56,055 bases of DNA from the NCBI RefSeq assembly GCF_023701945.1, contig NZ_JABAEF010000029.1, positions 1 through 56,055 of the forward strand. The letters are read 5' to 3'. Below the pieces are notes generated by a model, which was not told where the DNA came from, did no database searches, and saw only the letters and a program-made list of their open reading frames with translations. This stretch comes from Rhizobium sp. CG5 (GTDB taxonomy: Bacteria; Pseudomonadota; Alphaproteobacteria; Rhizobiales; Rhizobiaceae). A program made the translations under genes and the position numbers. This document shows, piece by piece, positions 52,773 to 56,055 of this stretch. Position 1 is the first letter of the stretch. Each line of letters starts with the position of its first letter.

Positions 52773-53963
52773 TCAGGCCTTCTTCGGTTCGGCGGGGCCG
52801 GTGGGCCAGAAGGTCTCGCGCTCGCGGTAGAGGGCCGGCAGGGCGAGCAGGGCGACGCAGGAGATGGCGATGGCCGTCTTGGTCAGCTCGGAAAAATCCG
52901 GGCTGATGCCGTCGATATAGCGCACCAGGAAGACGATGATGACGTGCCAGACATAGACATGCAGCGAATGGCGGCCGAGCAGCTGCAGGAAGCTGAGGCT
53001 GAATACGCCGGTCAGCACAGACGCCGCCTTCTGCACATAGGGGTGATGGTGGCGCGGGCCGGCAATCAAGAGCCAGGCGACGCCGGCGGCAAGGGCTGCA
53101 AAGTTCAGCAGATAGACCGGGCCGAAATCGGCGCGGATTTCCATGGTGCCGAACTTTTCCAGAATGAAGCCGGGCATCAGGTCATGGGCCGTGGCGATGC
53201 GCAGCGGCAGGAAGAACAGCAAAATGGCGGCGGCAACCTTGGGGATCAGGGTCTTTTCCGGGCTGAAGATGCGGCTCCATTCGATCTTCTTCATGGCGGT
53301 CAGCGAGCCGGCGACGAGACCTGAGAAGAAGACGATCTGCCAGCCGAGCAGGTTGAAGCTGGCGCGGATGCCTTCCTGGTCCGGCGCGCCGAGCATACCG
53401 TCGATCGGGTAGGTGATCAGGCGCTGCAGGCCGAGCTGGCCGGCCATCCAGATGACCAGCGAACCGATCGCCACCCAGGTCCAGCGACCGGTGATGCACA
53501 GCCAGATCAGCGCCGGGGCAAAGATCATGTAGATGATGTATTGCGGCAGGATATCCATGAAGGTCGGCTGGTAGAAGAATGTCGCAATTGATGTGAGGCG
53601 CCAGGGGTCGTTGAGCGCAATCACGCCGAGCCAATCCTGCCAGATGGCGGTGGCGCCGGGCAGCAGCAGGCGGGCGGCCAGGACGAACAGCACGATGCCC
53701 ATGGCGTAGCGATAAAGCTCGATGGCGCGCGCCCAGATCTTGTCGCGCCCGGCCTCATAACCGCTCTTCAGCATCTTGCGGGCATAGACCATGCCGACCA
53801 GCAGACCGGACATGAAGACGAAGCCCTGAGCGTCCTCGACAAAGGTCAGCTGGCGGTGATTGATCTCCACAAGCCAGTATCCGCCGGCAAAAATGAGGTG
53901 GTTTAACAGCATGAAGACGAGGAAGTAACCACGCATCCCGTCGAGAACATCTAATCGTTTCAT
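52773..53963 (-). CDS. opgC: OpgC family membrane protein (glucan succinylation/acyltransfer)
   Basis: A 396-residue protein with about ten hydrophobic helices, starting MKRLDVLDGMRGYFLVFMLL. The acyltransferase-3-like layout with RLDVLDGMRG and NHL, then DAQGFVFMSGLLVGMVYARKM and the late SFLQLLGRHSLHVYVWHV, is typical of OpgC, which adds succinyl groups to osmoregulated periplasmic (cyclic) glucans. Single gene with terminator. Confidence 0.92.
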   Translation of the reverse strand: MKRLDVLDGMRGYFLVFMLLNHLIFAGGYWLVEINHRQLTFVEDAQGFVFMSGLLVGMVYARKMLKSGYEAGRDKIWARAIELYRYAMGIVLFVLAARLLLPGATAIWQDWLGVIALNDPWRLTSIATFFYQPTFMDILPQYIIYMIFAPALIWLCITGRWTWVAIGSLVIWMAGQLGLQRLITYPIDGMLGAPDQEGIRASFNLLGWQIVFFSGLVAGSLTAMKKIEWSRIFSPEKTLIPKVAAAILLFFLPLRIATAHDLMPGFILEKFGTMEIRADFGPVYLLNFAALAAGVAWLLIAGPRHHHPYVQKAASVLTGVFSLSFLQLLGRHSLHVYVWHVIIVFLVRYIDGISPDFSELTKTAIAISCVALLALPALYRERETFWPTGPAEPKKA

Positions 53964-54144
53964 CGTCTCGGCTCCCGAGTTGGCCCGACCCCCAGGCGGG
54001 TCGTTTCTTCACTCGCATCGTGTTGACAATGCGGCGCTCTCGGTGTCGCGAAGACGGAGGTCGCAGGTTTTCAACGCGTTTTTTCCGGAAAGGTTCCCGA
54101 AAAAATCGACGTGAAACTGGATCGGCATGCGGGTGGCGCGGGGT

Positions 54145-55239
54145 TCAGAGGCCGAGGAAGGACAGCATGATGAAGGTCGCAAACAGGATGAAATGGGTCA
54201 TGCCCTCGATGGCATTGGTCTCGCCATCGTTGAGGTTGATGGCCGCGACGATCAGGGTGATGAAGACCATCACGGTCTGCACCGGGGTCATCGCCATGAT
54301 GAAGGGCTGGCCGGTATAAAGGGCGATCGCCTCCATGACCGGCACCGTCAGGATGACCGTGGAAAGCGAGGCGCCCATGGCGATGTTGATGGTGGCCTGC
54401 ATGCGATTGGCAAGGGCGGCGCGCAGCGCAGTGAGGATTTCGGGGCCGGCCGAAATGCCGGCGACCAGAATGGCGGTGAGGGCCACCGGCGCCCCGGATC
54501 CTTCAAGGCCGGTGTTGAGGAAGATCGACATCATTTCCGCCAGGATGCCGATCAGCAGCACGCCGAACAGGATGACGGCGATCGAGGCGCCGGCCGAATC
54601 CTCGGTGGCCTGATCGGCATGGCCGCCGGCCTTTGACGCCGTGTCGCGCCGCGGGTAGCTGTAGCTGAAAAAATAACTGTGGGTTCCGACCTGCTTGCGC
54701 AGGAACAGGGCGTAAAGCGCGATCATCGCAAAAATGGTGAAGGCGGAATAGAACTGCCATTTCGCCTGAGGGATGAATTCCGGCACGATCATCGAAATTC
54801 CCATGGCGGTCAGGATCATCACGCCATAGGTCTTGCCGCTATCGTCATTATAGGGCTGCTCGCCGTGCTTCAGGCCGCCGAGCAGAGCGGCGAGGCCGAG
54901 GATGCCGTTGATGTCGAGCATGACCGCCGAATAGATCGTATCGCGCACCAGGGTCGGCGAGCCCTCGTTGCTCATCATGATGGCCAGGATCAGCACCTCG
55001 ACCGCGACGGCCGAAAGCGTCAGGATCATCGTGCCATAGGGCTCGCCGACCTTGTGGGCCAGCACTTCGGCATGATGGGCGACGCGCAACGACACCAGCA
55101 GGATGCCGCCGATCAGCACGACGGCGGCAATCACCGACACGAGCTTGCCCTCAGCCAGGATGTCATGCTCGCTCCAGAAGCCGATGGCGGCCAGCAGCAA
55201 AGGCATAAGGAGGACACGTTCCTGTTTCAGGATGGACAT
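54145..55239 (-). CDS. ChaA-type calcium/proton antiporter
   Basis: A 364-residue CaCA family transporter with about eleven helices. The two alpha-repeats are visible: EPYGTMILTLSAVAVEVLILAIM (about 67-89) and the later AILVAGISAGPEILTALRAALANRMQ, with Glu residues in each that bind the cation. An acidic/His loop between the halves (HADQATEDSAG) is short. Exports Ca2+ or Na+/K+ in exchange for protons; ion specificity not determined. Confidence 0.9.
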   Translation of the reverse strand: MSILKQERVLLMPLLLAAIGFWSEHDILAEGKLVSVIAAVVLIGGILLVSLRVAHHAEVLAHKVGEPYGTMILTLSAVAVEVLILAIMMSNEGSPTLVRDTIYSAVMLDINGILGLAALLGGLKHGEQPYNDDSGKTYGVMILTAMGISMIVPEFIPQAKWQFYSAFTIFAMIALYALFLRKQVGTHSYFFSYSYPRRDTASKAGGHADQATEDSAGASIAVILFGVLLIGILAEMMSIFLNTGLEGSGAPVALTAILVAGISAGPEILTALRAALANRMQATINIAMGASLSTVILTVPVMEAIALYTGQPFIMAMTPVQTVMVFITLIVAAINLNDGETNAIEGMTHFILFATFIMLSFLGL

Positions 55240-55423
55240 GGCGGGTCTTTCGATGGCGGGTTAGGATTTTTGGCGAAGCTGCCGGCGTGCGGGGCCTGTC
55301 CCCCCAACCTAAAGCGATCCGCTGCGGCATCAAGGCCGGGGGCCTCGATTTTCAGTTCCGGACGGATGATGAGATATTGCTGCTTCGAGAGGAGTGGACG
55401 CATATGCCATCGAGGAGACCATC

Positions 55424-55693
55424 ATGACGAAAATGACCTATGAGATCGTGCCCCATGACGGCGGCTGGGCCTATCGGGCGGACGGAGTGTATTCCGAGAC
55501 CTTCTCCAGTCATGCCGAGGCGCTTGAGGCGGCCCGGATCGTCGTGAACGAGCAGCAGGTCGGCGACGAGCCCGTGCAGATCAGCTACCAGGACGAGAAG
55601 GGCAAGTGGCACGCCGAATATAGCGACGGCGGCGACCGGCCCGAAGTCGAGATCGTCGACCGCTACGACGGGTCGGGCAACGCCACGGTTTGA
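55424..55693 (+). CDS. DUF2188-like small protein
   Basis: An 89-residue acidic protein: MTYEIVPHDGGWAYRADGVYSETFSSHAEALEAARIV, then EPVQISYQDEKGKWHAEYSDGGDRPEVEIVD. The layout (GGW, SHAEALEAA, WH-E) is that of DUF2188 proteins of unknown function. GAGGAGA lies before the ATG. Last gene before the right end repeat. Confidence 0.8.
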   Translation: MTKMTYEIVPHDGGWAYRADGVYSETFSSHAEALEAARIVVNEQQVGDEPVQISYQDEKGKWHAEYSDGGDRPEVEIVDRYDGSGNATV

Positions 55694-55831
55694 GAGGTCG
55701 AGTCTCTTCAAGGGGATAGCGCCTTCGCTCATCTCCCGGGACAGCGGTTGATCCGCTGCGTCAACAGCTTCATGTTCTGAATCAAGTTTGTTTCGCCGCT
55801 TGATACACGACCGTTCAGAGTCTGCCGTTTA

Positions 55832-56055
55832 CCCCCCTTGCATCATTGATCCGCGCCTTGATGGTATTGTTTGGGCGTGATCCCTCGGAGGTGGCCACCT
55901 CCGAGGGATCTGGCGGGCGGGACCGTTTCCCCTTGGCTTGAACCGAGGCAGAGCTTGGTCCGTCCGTCTTCACGTTTGTCCTGAACAGATGATGGGGAGC
56001 AAGTCCCGCATGCAAGGCAAGGTTTCGTTCGAACAAGACGCGACGTCCGCAGTTT
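55832..56055. mobile_element. right copy of the inverted end repeat (partial insertion-sequence end)
   Basis: Exact reverse complement of bases 1-225 except one base fewer in a G-run. Contains the same 32-base palindrome (about 55879-55910). From 55989 an outward reading frame opens that is not closed at the edge. Identity breaks at six C (55832-55837); inward of this the two flanks differ, so this is the true edge of the shared element. Confidence 0.7.
55989..56055 (+). CDS. possible transposase N-terminus, partial at the window edge
   Basis: Mirror image of the frame at the left edge, opening at 55989 or more plausibly at the ATG at 56010 behind GGGGAGC. It runs to the last base with no stop. 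Family unproven; an IS110-type transposase is a guess based on the long non-coding stretch upstream and lack of terminal inverted repeats. Confidence 0.3.
   Translation, partial: MMGSKSRMQGKVSFEQDATSAV

Overview
The window reads as a piece of an alphaproteobacterial chromosome, most likely from the Rhizobiaceae (Rhizobium/Agrobacterium group). Supporting signs are the high GC content, a rhizobial-type flagellin, separate petA-petB-petC genes, a ClpS2-type adaptor, the lgt / NDUFAF7-like / pgeF / M24-peptidase / lipoprotein / prs neighbourhood, and RIME-like palindromic intergenic repeats. Both ends carry the same ~225-bp sequence in inverted orientation, probably the non-coding end of an insertion sequence whose transposase would read outward. 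The window therefore looks like a whole contig that stopped at two repeat copies. No rRNA, tRNA or CRISPR array was found.

Layout. 0.3-6.4 kb: flagellin, hemF, small hypothetical proteins, a GHSKG-motif hydrolase with a repetitive tail, soxR with a SoxR box, and trmL. 6.8-14.9 kb: an accessory zone built on two tandem paralogous ABC exporters plus a decayed third 3' end. A parDE toxin-antitoxin pair lies between the first two. Between the second and the relic lies a minus-strand cassette: an Xre regulator, two paralogous secreted-looking or coat-like proteins of unknown function, a secreted NucA/NucB-type nuclease and an overlapping ComJ-like putative inhibitor. 14.9-20.4 kb: an EEP-family membrane protein, the cytochrome bc1 operon petABC, a MazF/PemK-type toxin-antitoxin pair and apt. 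20.4-26.99 kb: LysE exporter, AraC regulator, glutathione peroxidase, two MaoC-like proteins, ychF, clpS, pth and rplY. 27.2-31.7 kb: a lower-GC methyltransferase, a GAF-Fis regulator with an aldehyde dehydrogenase and DUF779 protein, and inverted palindromic repeats around the DUF779 gene. 31.7-42.7 kb: chemoreceptor, prs, lipoprotein, creatinase-like M24 protein, pgeF, NDUFAF7-like methyltransferase, lgt, ubiK-like, YbjN, proC and csaA. 42.8-46.5 kb: DUF1349 protein and a marR / response regulator / histidine kinase operon divergent from a 55-residue membrane peptide. 46.6-55.7 kb: MBL hydrolase, cold-shock protein, EamA transporter, soluble PQQ sugar dehydrogenase, a probable relic of a sortase locus, aspartate aminotransferase, OpgC, a Ca2+/H+ antiporter and a DUF2188 protein.

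Most genes are ordinary housekeeping or envelope genes. The part most worth attention is 8.6-14.9 kb, where two different toxin-type modules occupy the gaps of an ABC-exporter array. The nuclease/ComJ-like/Xre cassette with its two unnamed paralogues is the best candidate for an undescribed system. All family assignments come from reading the protein sequences by eye; no database search was run. Start sites were chosen by ribosome-binding sites, family lengths and gene spacing.
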